DNA of 64,000 bases from Amaranthus tricolor (taxonomy: Eukaryota > Streptophyta > Magnoliopsida > Caryophyllales > Amaranthaceae), in the NCBI RefSeq assembly GCF_026212465.1, contig NC_080056.1:14898493-14962492 (forward strand), given 5' to 3'. This document shows, piece after piece, positions 52,525 through 62,846 of this stretch (position 1 is the stretch's first letter; every line of letters begins with the position of its first letter). Made by a program: the position numbers and the translations under genes. The notes under the pieces were generated by a model. The model ran no database searches, was not told the DNA's origin, and saw only the letters and a list, made by a program, of their open reading frames with translations.

Positions 52525-55500
52525 TCAACGTACCTGTTCGAAAAGTTCGGGGTATCGCTTTCTCATGTCAACTTCGGTTTCCCATGTGGCTTCTTCAGTT
52601 TGTTGGTTCGTCCATAATATCTTGACCAACTTAATTTCCTTGTTCCGGGTACATCTTGTTTTGGTATCAAGGATTTTTATTGGCTTTTCTTCAAAGGTAA
52701 GGGTTTCATCAAGTTCAATGGTTTCAGGTCGTATTATATGGGAAGGGTCATGGACATATTTTCGGAGTTGGGATACATGGAAAACGTTGTGGACTTTGGC
52801 TAGGTTCATAGGTAGCGCTAATCTATAGGCTACTTCCCCAATTCGTTCCAATACTTCATAAGGACCTATAAAACGAGGACTCAATTTACCCTTCCTGCCA
52901 AATCTCATGACTCCTTTGGTTGGTGACACTTTGAGCAAAACTTTTTCACCTACTTCAAACTCTAGTGCCCTCCTCTTTTTGTCTGCATACGACTTTTGAC
53001 GGTCTTGCGCTTCCCTCATACGTTCTTGGATCATTCTTACTTTCTTTGTAGTCTCGTCTGGTCCTAATCCCAACGCCTCATTAACATCATTCCAACATAT
53101 AGGACTCCTACACTTCCTCCCATATAGGGCTTCGTAAGGTGCCATTCCTATGCTAAAATGAAAACTATTATTGTAAGAAAACTCTACATACATCAAATTA
53201 TCCTCCCAAGATCCACCAAAATCCATAACACATGCTCTTAACAAATCCTCAAGAGTCTGAATCGTTCTCTCTGTTTGACCATCCGTTGCTAGATGAAATG
53301 CAGTGCTGAACTTTAGTATCGTGCCCACTGCTCCTTGTAGCATCTTCCAAAATTTAGACAGAAACCTCGAATCTCTATCCGATACAATGTCCTTAGGCAC
53401 ACCATGCAATCTCACTACCTCTTGAAAATACGCGTATGCCATCTGTTGCATTGTCGTACTCTTCATCGCTATAAACCTTGCTGTTTTTGTTAATCGATCC
53501 ACTATCACCCATATGGCATTCTTCCCTGTTTTTGCCTTTGGCAAACCTACTACAAAGTCCATTGAAATCGACTCCCATTTCAATCCAGGTATTTCTAATG
53601 GTTGCGATTTTCCCCCCGGCTTCATATGTTGAATTTTCACCTTTTGACATGTTAAACACTTCGCCACAAAGCCTGCAACTTCACGCTTCATGTTGGGCCA
53701 CCAAAAGTTCTTCTTAAGATCCTTGTACATCTTATCACCACCAGGATGTATTGAGTATGGGGAATTATGGGCTTCAGTCATAATCCTAGTCTTAAGCTCC
53801 TCGTCATGCGGTATGCACCATCTTCCTTTATACTTCATTACGCCATTTTCATCACTTTCGAACTCAGGTGCTTGACCATCCTCCTTCAACTTCTTCAATT
53901 TAGTTAGCCAGTTATCCGTAACTTGCTTCACCCTAATTTCCTCAAAAATATCGGATTCAATCGTCATTCCATTCAATTGAATACCCACATATCCATACTC
54001 TACCACTTCTAAGTTCATCTTACGGATCTCTTCACACAACTCATCTGCTAAAATTAATGCATTCATTGTATGACTTGACTTCCTACTCAGAGCATCAGCT
54101 ACCTTGTTTGCCTTTCCCTCACAATACTTCAAGTCCAGATCATAATCCTTAATGAGTTCTAACCATCGTCTTTGTCTCATATTCAACTCCTTTTGTGTGT
54201 ACAAGAACCTCAAACTCTTGTGATCGGTATAAATCTTGCACTTTACTCCAAATAAATAATGTCTCCAAATTTTCAATGCAAAGACTACAGCTCCCAATTC
54301 TAAGTCATGTGTGGGGTAATTCTTCTCATGCGGATTAAGTTGTCGTGAAGCATATGCTACTACTTTTCCATCTTGCATCAACACACAACCTAGTCCATTC
54401 TTAGATGCGTCTGTATAAACTTCATATTCTCCACTTTCATTTGGTAAGGTCAGCACAGGTGCAGAGGTAAGCCTTGATTTCAACTCTTGGAATGCCGCTT
54501 CACACTTCTCATCCCATTGAAACTTAGTGGTCTTCTTCATCAAATTAGTAATAGGTTGAGCGATTCTCGAGAAATTTTTCACAAATCTCCTATAGTATCC
54601 GGCTAAACCTAAGAAACTTCTCACTTCTGTCACATTAGTGGGTTTAGGCCAGTTCATTACTGCTTGAACCTTCGAGGGATCTACCATTACTCCATCCTTT
54701 GAAATTACATGCCCCAAAAATGATACCTTTTCCAACCAAAATTCACATTTCGAAAACTTGGCATACAACTTATTCTCTCTTAAAATCTCTAAAACCTTCC
54801 TCAAATGAGCCTCATGCTCCTCTCGATTCATAGAGTATACTAAAATATCATCAATGAAAACAACTACAAACTTATCCAAATAAGGCTGAAAAGTCCTATT
54901 CATAAGGTCCATAAAGACAGCAGGCGCATTGGTGAGGCCAAAGGGCATGACTGTGAACTCATAATGGCCATACCTCGTTCAAAAAGCTGTTTTGGCTATA
55001 TCCTCTTCTGCAATTCGTAATTGATGATAACCTGATCTCAAATCAATCTTTGAAAACACTCCTGCACCCCTAAGTTGATCGAATAGATCCTCAATTCTAG
55101 GAAGTGGATACTTATTCTTCACCGTCACACTATTTAAATCCCTATAATCAATACATAGTCTCAACGTTCCATCTTTCTTCCTAACAAATAATACTGGGGC
55201 TGCCCAAGGTGATACACTTGGTCTTATATATCCTTTATCCAACAAGTCCTCAAGTTGTACCTTCAACTCTTGCAACTCAGCAGGTGCCATCCTATAAGGT
55301 GCCTTTGAAATGGGTCCTGTTCCGGGAACTAAGTCAATCTTGAAGTCTAACTCTCTCACCGGAGGCATCTCTGGAATCTCATCTGGGAACACATCAGCAA
55401 ACTCCTTAACCACAGGTATCTCTCCTAACTCGTCCTCTTTCATGCTCGTGTCCTTTACATGGCACAAATATACGGGGTAGCCTTTCCTAAGATGGGTCTG

Positions 55501-57165
55501 GAGATTTAAGGCGGAGATAAGCTTGGTCTTTGGTGGCTCGGAAGTAGTTTCTTGATAGGTTAGTTTATTTCCCTTAGGGCATCTAAAGGTAATTCTCTGT
55601 TTAGCACAATTTATTTCTGCCTGATACTTCTTTAACCAATCCATTCCCAAAACCAAATCGAAGTCTTTTAAATTGAACTCGATAAGGTTCACGGGTAGTT
55701 CGGTTTCAGAGATGACAATAGGCATACCTAAGTAAAGGTTCTTACTGAGAAAGGTTTCACCTGAGGGTGTGGTTACCTTAGCTTGACATGAAGAAGAAGG
55801 TTTAAGTGAATGTTTTTTGATAAAAGATTTAGATAAAAAGGAATGTGAAGCTCCAGAATCAAAGAGTACAAAAGCAAGTTTAGAGTTTACAAGGAAAGTA
55901 CCCGTCACAATGTTGGCGTCTGACTCAGCTTCACTCTTGCTCATAACGTGGAGTCTCCCATTGAAAGTGCGTCCTCCATTTCCATTGTTTCCATTATTGT
56001 TCAGCTTGTTGTTGGCATTGTACTTGTCATTTGTTGAATCACCTCCTGTTTGAGTATTGTTCGAGCGGTTGTTGTTGAAGTTATGGTTCCTAGGTCCTCC
56101 TCCATTGTTGTTATAGCCCTTGTTGTGTCCATTCTGCCCTAGTTGGTTTCTTTCTTGCCTCTTGGGACAATAATTAGCCTTATGTCCAGCTTCGCCACAA
56201 GCATAACATCTAATTGGTTCGCCTTGACACGTATAGCCCGAATGACTCTTCTCACATTTCTTACAAACCCAAGCCCTCTGGTTACCATTCCTTTGCTGGT
56301 TTTGATTCTGCCTAGGGTTTTGGTAGTTCCTATTGTTATGTCCTCCCCCATGGTGATTGTTCCTACCATTACCCCCATTGTTACCAAAACGAGGTCGTTT
56401 ATCAATGCTTTGACTATCCGCATTACTTTGGTCTTTCCTCTTGTTCCTTCCCAACACATCTTCTTCTCTTTGTAAGATCCTCTCCATATTACACGCCTTA
56501 GAATAGGCCTCTGCAAGGTTAGATGAGGTACTTCCTCCTAACCTAGTTTGTATCCTGAAAACTAAACCATCCTCAAATTTTTAGGCCTTAGAAACCTCAT
56601 CAGGGACCATGTTAGGGCAAAACTTAGCATACTCATTAAACTTTTGGGCATATTCCTTGACACTCATAAACTTCCCTTGGTTCAACCTATTGAATTCACT
56701 GCACTTTTGTCTCCTAATATGTTCAGGGAATCGACCTCTAATAGCACCTTTAAAAGAATCCCAGTCAAAGTTTGGTTGATTACTAATGGTTTGTCCCTCA
56801 GTTTCCCACCATGTGTCGGCATCCTCGCGTAGGTAAAACGTAGCTTGGTCAACCTTTTGAGTCTCAGGTGTTCCATTTGCAGTAAAAATTTTCTCCATAT
56901 CACGTAACCAATTCTCTAATAACATAGGGTCCTCTTTCCCAACAAAGGTAGGGGGTTTTAAAGTGGCGATCTTCTTAGCCATGACAGCTTGGGGGTCATC
57001 ATGTCCATTGTTCATATTGTTAGCTTGGTTTTGCACTAATAGTCCTATGTTTTGTGACAACTGCTCAAGTACCCTCACTCTAGCTGCTAATTGTTTAGGT
57101 GTTTCGGCCATGTTATTTGCTTGTTGACGACTGCGAGATCGAGTGTAAACGTTCAGGTATTGCAT
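52525..57165 (-). pseudogene. Gypsy gag-pol polyprotein with two nonsense codons
   Basis: One frame of 1,547 codons. Gag starts at 57165 (capsid: VMAKKIATLKPPTFVGKEDP, LENWLRDMEKIF, FKGAIRGRFPEH). Two zinc knuckles follow ([13 protein letters not shown], and [14 protein letters not shown] at 56167-56208) in an Asn/Gly-rich region. Protease active site FDSGASHSF is near 55849-55863. RT has [32 protein letters not shown] and [11 protein letters not shown] (catalytic DD near 54850). RNase H has [16 protein letters not shown] and [11 protein letters not shown]. Integrase has an HHCC site ([11 protein letters not shown] to CLTCQ), [20 protein letters not shown] and [11 protein letters not shown] for D-D-E. 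The tail [24 protein letters not shown], ending MRKRYPELF, is chromodomain-like. Stops: TAA 56581-56583 (Gln expected) and TGA 54979-54981 (Arg expected), both explicable as C-to-T. Active sites are otherwise kept, with HLATDGQ where HPQTDGQ is usual. Confidence 0.95.
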
Positions 57166-57483
57166 AAGCTGTCGATATAAGAACTAAGCGTTTTAATACT
57201 AACGTTCCATCATGTTCATACACAGTTATTCTCAATCTTCAAGATTGAAAGAAAATACAAGGGAACAATTTGCACACACAATATAAAGACTCATGAAATA
57301 TTCATTAATATAAATTTTTAAGTAATAATCTAATGACAATAAATGAAATCAACATTGTTCAAAAAATAAAAATAAAAAAAATAAAAATAAGGATAAAAAT
57401 AAATAAAGACAACTAGCAATATAATCTAAAGTTAACAAATTCCAACCTATCCCATTTTTCTAGTTAAAAAGTAATCATCAAAA

Positions 57484-58032
57484 TCACTTTCGAACTGGCT
57501 CTTCCTCAAAATCCTCCTCGGGATCCTCCTCAGGATCTTCTACATAGTCTTCCTTAGGTTCATAGTTTCTTTCATCTTCAGATTGAATAAGTATAGGTAT
57601 GGTATTGGTGTTATCATTTTCCCTGTCACTCTCATCCTCGTAGTCATAGGAGCTCCCAGATACATTATAGATCCACTTTGCCTTAGCATCGATCATTCTC
57701 TTTTCTAAATATTCTAGAGTAAGGAACCATTTCTCATTTTCTGCATACCTTTCCCAATTGGGTCTCCCGTTTTTAATTATGTCATTGTATTCTTTCTTAA
57801 GTTCGGCATAAGGGCCTACATCACTTAAGGTTCGAATAAGGACATCTGCTTGCTTAGGTGGTGTATTATAATCAGAGTTGCCATGATACTTATTTAGATG
57901 GTAGTTCTCCATGCTTACACGGAGACGATGGACATATGAGGAGATGGGTTCTCTTGTTTTCATAGAAAGGTGGTACGGTGCATCACGAAAATTTCTAACA
58001 CTTTTCCTAGCAGTGCAACGGAATCGAGGCAT
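57484..58032 (-). CDS. Extra ORF upstream of gag, unknown function
   Basis: 182 codons on the element's coding strand, between the PBS (58272) and gag (57165), with ATG at 58032. It begins MPRFRCTARKSVRNFRDAPY and is basic at the N-terminus. The middle is Tyr/Lys/Asn-rich (ISSYVHRLRVSMENYHLNKY, WERYAENEKWFLTLEYLEKR). The last ~50 residues are strongly acidic, with a repeated EDPEEDPEED. No transmembrane segment or zinc motif. I recognise no family. It is unbroken although gag-pol has two stops. It could be an accessory retrotransposon protein, a captured host fragment, or a chance open frame. It is separated from gag by ~320 bp of A-rich sequence, so translation of gag from the same RNA would need reinitiation or splicing. 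Confidence 0.6.
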   Translation of the reverse strand: MPRFRCTARKSVRNFRDAPYHLSMKTREPISSYVHRLRVSMENYHLNKYHGNSDYNTPPKQADVLIRTLSDVGPYAELKKEYNDIIKNGRPNWERYAENEKWFLTLEYLEKRMIDAKAKWIYNVSGSSYDYEDESDRENDNTNTIPILIQSEDERNYEPKEDYVEDPEEDPEEDFEEEPVRK

Positions 58033-58269
58033 CTAACAAAAAACAAAAGACAACAAAAATATAATTATAAGAAATAACACACTACTACTAAGTACTTAGA
58101 AGTACTTCAAAACAATAAACCCATTCGTCCCCACTCTCATAATTTATTTTTATTTGTAACTTACTTCAATTATTTAAAATAATTTTTCCTTGTATCATTT
58201 AACCTATTTTTCATTTAAGCCTTTACAAACTTTAAATCCTAAATGACCCTAAGATTTTACCAAAACAAA

Positions 58270-58286
58270 CCTAAGCTCTGATACCA
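58270..58286 (-). promoter_or_regulatory. Primer-binding site (tRNA-iMet type)
   Basis: Minus strand TGGTATCAGAGCTTAGG three bases after the 5' LTR, matching the initiator tRNA-Met primer site used by many plant LTR elements. Confidence 0.93.
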
Positions 58287-58289
58287 CTT

Positions 58290-59895
58290 TGTAACACCCT
58301 CAGAATAGGTCGAACTTTTTGAAAACACCTTTAATGAAAAACATGAAAAAAAAACCTATTCATGAGAGTGTTACGGCCACATTTATTTCTAATAAAATAA
58401 ATGTAAGGCTTAACAATTAAAAAAATAACTTAATAATTTTTAATCCAACAAGGAGTCTTACAACATAAGAAAAGACTGAAACGTAACCCGTATCCATATA
58501 AACTTTAAACAGCTAAAAAATAATTTAAACTGAAATACGACTCTAATTAAAGCTATACTTCTAAGTGATCCTCACTCCATGATTCCCACGCGATTAATAA
58601 CCTGCAATATAAAAATGCAAGGAATACAAGGGAAAAACTCCCAAAATCAGGAAATTGAGTAATTCCAACTCCATCCCGTAAAACGATTAAATTTGAAAAT
58701 GATTTTTAAGAAAATAAAATATAGTCAAATTGAAAATAATTTTAGAAAATAATATGTATTTGAGTTTAAAAGAAAACAATTTGAGAAAACAATACATATA
58801 ATATCACATAAACCAATTCATTAATTTGATATTTAATAATGACAAACACATAATCAAATTTTAATTTGAGGGAACGAGAACGCCAGTAGGCCGAGGCTTT
58901 ACCCCTATACCTACTTCATCAAGAGGTCGTCACCCCAAATAATTCAAGGCCAACAGAGTAGTCTCAGGGAATCCTAGTGTGCACACCCCTTCTACTTGGA
59001 TGACAACAAATAGAAGGAAGACCAAACATCATATCAAGTATCAGAAATAATAATAATACCTGTCGGCAGCTATACTAACCAAACAGGGCAGCCTGTTCAT
59101 CACCCTTATACTTGGATCACAACAAATATAAGAGCTTCATTCCCCTCGTGTTACACTTTACGTGATTTAATATATTTTAATAATTAGTCGCGATCACACA
59201 AACATATAATCAAATACACATTATTTATTTTATTTTAGGATCATAAATTTTCCCAACGAAAATAGATGTCAAGAATATCCAACTGAAATCTCATTTTTCA
59301 AATCACCATCTTAACATCAATTGTGGCAATATGAATTAATATCACAAATATTTATCTTCCAATTTAAATCGTATCTAATTTCATTATCAAAATAATAATA
59401 TAACTTTCATCAAAATATAATATAAGTTTTATCGAAAAAAAAAATTATAAATTCGAGTTTGACAAAAATAATAATAAATATAATTTGAGAATATATAAAA
59501 CATAATATCATACAAAATAATGTCATATTAAATCATGCACTCATTTAAACACATCAATTATCACTTAGCACATAATACTAACGGGATAGTCCTAATTAGA
59601 TGGACATTGAGAATTACCTTGTCACACGATTCTAGACAACGTACGCCCCTAATAATCTCTGTCTACGAATCCGCTGTCTACACGAGAAAATAATATATCT
59701 CAATTTAATACCCCGATCAACCCATTAAAATAAATAAATTAAAAGACTCTTTTTTTTTCATTTTGTATACTTTAATTAAAAAGAATAATTTTAAACATGT
59801 AATTTAAAATTTTAAGAGTAGTATAGAAGAGCAAGGATTTAAAATAGTTAACTCATTTTATTATAAGATTTAAAAAAAAATTATAAGGGTTAAGG

Positions 59896-59959
<64 letters not shown>

Positions 59960-60543
59960 TTATATATAAAAAAAAACAAAAAGAGAAAGGTGAGTTCCAT
60001 AACTCACGAAACAGAAAAGAAAGGGAAGGAAGAGAGAGAAGGAGGAAGGGAGAAGGAAGAAGGAGAAGGTGCCGGCCGGCGGTAGCTCCGGTGGCCGCCG
60101 TCTCACGCCGGTGGTATTCCGGTGACTGTCGTATCGCCGGAAAACTAAGGTCAGGAATAATTTTTTTTTTCAAATGCAAAATGTGTAATTGGATTGAAAT
60201 TGATAAAACAATATTATAAAGAGACGAAATTTCATACCTTTAATATCAAAATCTTGAGTATTCTTGACTGAATTTTAAGTAAATGGGAGATAAAGTAAGT
60301 AATTTGTAGGAGAAGAAGGGATTGTGAGTAATAATGTGAATGAAATTAAGGGTAATTGGTTTAATTTATAAGAGGTAAATGAAGTTGGTTATAAGGTTTA
60401 GAGGAAGGAGTGGGAAGTTATTGTTAATGGTGTGGGAAGTTATTGTTAATGGTTGGTTATGTTTTTTTTTTATTTTTTTTTTTCTGAAATTTATTTATTA
60501 TTATTATTATTATTCTTTTTTTTTAAAAAAAAAGGATATTACA
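58290..60543 (-). repeat. 5' LTR of the Tekay-like element
   Basis: 2,254 bp, with (AAT)n at about 59898-59957. It shares several variants with the inverted LTR at 62198-64000 that the 3' LTR lacks: GGATGACAAC for GGATCACAAC, CCCTTATAC for CCCATATAC, GTATTCCGG for GTATCCCGG. Confidence 0.97.
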
Positions 60544-60900
60544 CTTTTCTCCTTCACCCTCTCCTAAAATATAACATAAATACCCAAGTTCCTCTGAATA
60601 ACCCTCTTTTGAACTGTTGCAAAGTGAGAACAACCTCTGACTTGGTTTAAGCTCTCTACCATTGAAAATTAAACAACTTTCATCCACAGACTTCAAACTT
60701 ACTGTTCTTCTTCGACAATCAACCTTAGCACTATAGGCTTTCAACCAATCCATACCCAAAATGACATCATATTCACACAACTCAAACTCTACTAGATCCG
60801 CGATTAAAATTTGGGGAGAAATCTCAATAGGGCAGTTTTTATAGAGTTTATTACAAGAAAATTGTAATCCATCAGAGATCCCGACATTTAAATTATAAAC
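60544..60900 (-). pseudogene. Older gypsy element: protease fragment (5' side of the nested insertion)
   Basis: Minus strand: VGISDGLQFSCNKLYKNCPI, then ADLVEFELCEYDVILGMDWL (the ILG-x-DWL flap/hydrophobic motif of gypsy aspartic proteases), KVDCRRRTVSLKSVDES and GYLCYILGEGEGEK. The last codon joins in frame, across the CTTTT duplication, to [12 protein letters not shown] at 50127. The N-terminal half with the catalytic DTGA is missing here; at about 60900 it switches to F-box gene sequence. A nearly identical inverted copy lies at 61845-62197. Confidence 0.92.
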
Positions 60901-61134
60901 ATTAACTTACCTTAACCATACACTATTATGCGAAAGATAATCGGTCATTTTCACAATTTTGTAATCATCATTCAAATTATCGTACCCAAAACTAAACCCA
61001 GAACTCATAGTAATTGGACTTTTAGGTGGATCATAATGGGGCAAAGAAAAATATGAATTAATTCCATTGGAAGAAAATCCATGGTCGTTGATTTTGTCGA
61101 TTTCATTGGTGCTTGATTTTGTGGGTTTTAACAA
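60885..61134 (-). pseudogene. F-box-associated (FBA) domain gene fragment
   Basis: Minus-strand frame of ~75 codons: INSYFSLPHYDPPKSP, then SSGFSFGYDNLNDDYKIVKM, the G-F-G-Y-D-x-x-x-x-D-Y-K-V-V signature of plant F-box-associated interaction domains. After a stop it continues VNVYNLN, the usual V-x-V-Y-S-L position, and then runs straight into gypsy protease sequence. There is no F-box N-terminal domain. Either the gypsy fragment inserted in an old F-box gene or the two were joined by rearrangement. Confidence 0.7.
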
Positions 61135-61689
61135 AGAGCAGAAGTGTATATATTCGTGATGTTTTTCTTTGTGTGGAAAGTCTTATTTCTGCTGACAACA
61201 TGATTGAAGTTGGAAATGAAGATGCAGATAATTGTGATTTGTAATGCAGATTAATCATATAAATCTTGTAAATGACTGAATTAGAATCTTGATAAAAGAC
61301 TTTCTATGTTAACGGTTCTTAATTGGAAATGAAGATGCAGATAGAATTCAAGTTAGTAAATCTTTTTAGAATTGACTCTATTAATATAAAATACTTGATT
61401 CACGTCAAATATTTATGTACACACAAAAGTCGAAATTAATCTAATTAGAGATATTTTAGGAATTATTAAAATCCTCACCAACATATAAATATAGAACTCT
61501 TTGTTGTTAAAGAGATGAATGAATTGACTATGATTATGTGATTGTATCTAAGGGGTCGTTTGATATATGAAAATAAAGGCTTGGTAACGGAAAAAATAAA
61601 CTCATTCCGTTACTCACTATTTGGTATAGTATTTCATCGACTCAATTCGTTATTTTGGGATAATTGATACCATTATTTTGTTTTAGCTC
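61135..61689. other. Spacer of the large inverted repeat
   Basis: Non-coding AT-rich DNA. The phrase TTGGAAATGAAGATGCAGATA occurs twice (61211 and 61322). 61550-61600 (AAGGGGTCGTTTGATATATG) looks like one end of a hAT-type MITE without its partner. Confidence 0.5.
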
Positions 61690-62197
61690 CTCATCAACGT
61701 GAACCTCAAGGTAATGTCATTTCTTGTGTCCTTAGAGTTTGCAATCAATTAGCTTATGTTTTATTCGATACAGGTGCCGACTATTCTTTTATTTCACATA
61801 AATTTCTTCAAAAACTAAAATTTCCCCTTAGTTTTGTAAGCATAAATTTAAAAGTCGGGATCTCTGATGGATTACAATTTTCTTGTAATAAACTCTATAA
61901 AAACTGCCCTATTGAGATTTCTCCCCAAATTTTAATCGCGGATCTAGTAGAGTTTGAGTTGTGTGAATATGATGTCATTTTGGGTATGGATTGGTTGAAA
62001 GCCTATAGTGCTAAGGTTGATTGTCGAAGAAGAACAGTAAGTTTGAAGTCTGTGGATGAAAGTTGTTTAATTTTCAATGGTAGAGAGCTTAAACCAAGTC
62101 AGAGGTTGTTCTCACTTTGCAACAGTTCAAAAGAGGGTTATTCAGAGGAACTTGGGTATTTATGTTATATTATAGGAGAGAGTGAAGGAGAAAAGTG
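61690..62197 (+). pseudogene. Inverted copy of the older gypsy protease, with active site
   Basis: Plus strand: EPQGNVISCVLRVCNQLAYV, LFDTGADYSFISHKFLQKL (catalytic DTGA), VGISDGLQFSCNKLYKNCPI, CEYDVILGMDWLKAY, GYLCYIIGESEGEK. From VGISDG onward it matches 60549-60905 almost base for base in reverse. It retains ~150 bp upstream, including the active site, that the minus-strand copy lacks. It is cut at 62197 by an inverted LTR at the same codon and base where the other copy is cut. Confidence 0.92.
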
Positions 62198-62779
62198 TAA
62201 TATCCTTTTTTTAAAAAAAAAAAAGAATAATAATAATAATAATAAATAAATTTCAGAAAAAAAAAATAAAAAAAAAACATAACCTACCATTAACAATAAC
62301 TTCCCACACCATTAACAATAACTTCCCACTCCTTCCTCTAAACCTTATAACCAACTTCATTTACCTCTTATAAATTAAACCAATTACCCTTAATTTCATT
62401 CACATTATTACTCACAATCCCTTCTTCTCCTACAAATTACTTACTTTATCTCCCATTTACTTAAAATTCAGTCAAGAATACTCAAGATTTTGATATTAAA
62501 GGTATGAAATTTCGTCTCTTTATAATATTGTTCTATCAATTTCAATCCAATTACACATTTTGCATTTGAAAAAAAAAATTATTCCTGACCTTAGTTTTCC
62601 GGCGATACGACAGTCACCGGAATACCACCGGCGTGAGACGGCGGCCACCGGAGCTACCGCCGGCCGGCACCTTCTCCTTCTTCCTTCTCCCTTCCTCCTT
62701 CTCTCTCTTCCTTCCCTTTCTTTTCTGTTTCGTGAGTTATGGAACTCACCTTTCTCTTTTTGTTTTTTTTTATATATAA

Positions 62780-62846
<67 letters not shown>

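Larger units (their letters stand above)
50128..60543 (-). mobile_element. Ty3/gypsy chromovirus (Tekay-like), nearly intact, nested
   Basis: 10,416 bp with LTRs of 2,268 bp (left) and 2,254 bp (right), both TGTAACACC...GGATATTACA in plus orientation, and target duplication CTTTT (50123-50127 and 60544-60548). Minus-strand order: 5' LTR, PBS, an extra ORF, gag, protease, RT, RNase H, integrase, chromodomain-like tail, polypurine tract, 3' LTR. Gag-pol is one frame with only two nonsense codons. Removing the element restores the reading frame of the older gypsy pol around it. Confidence 0.97.
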
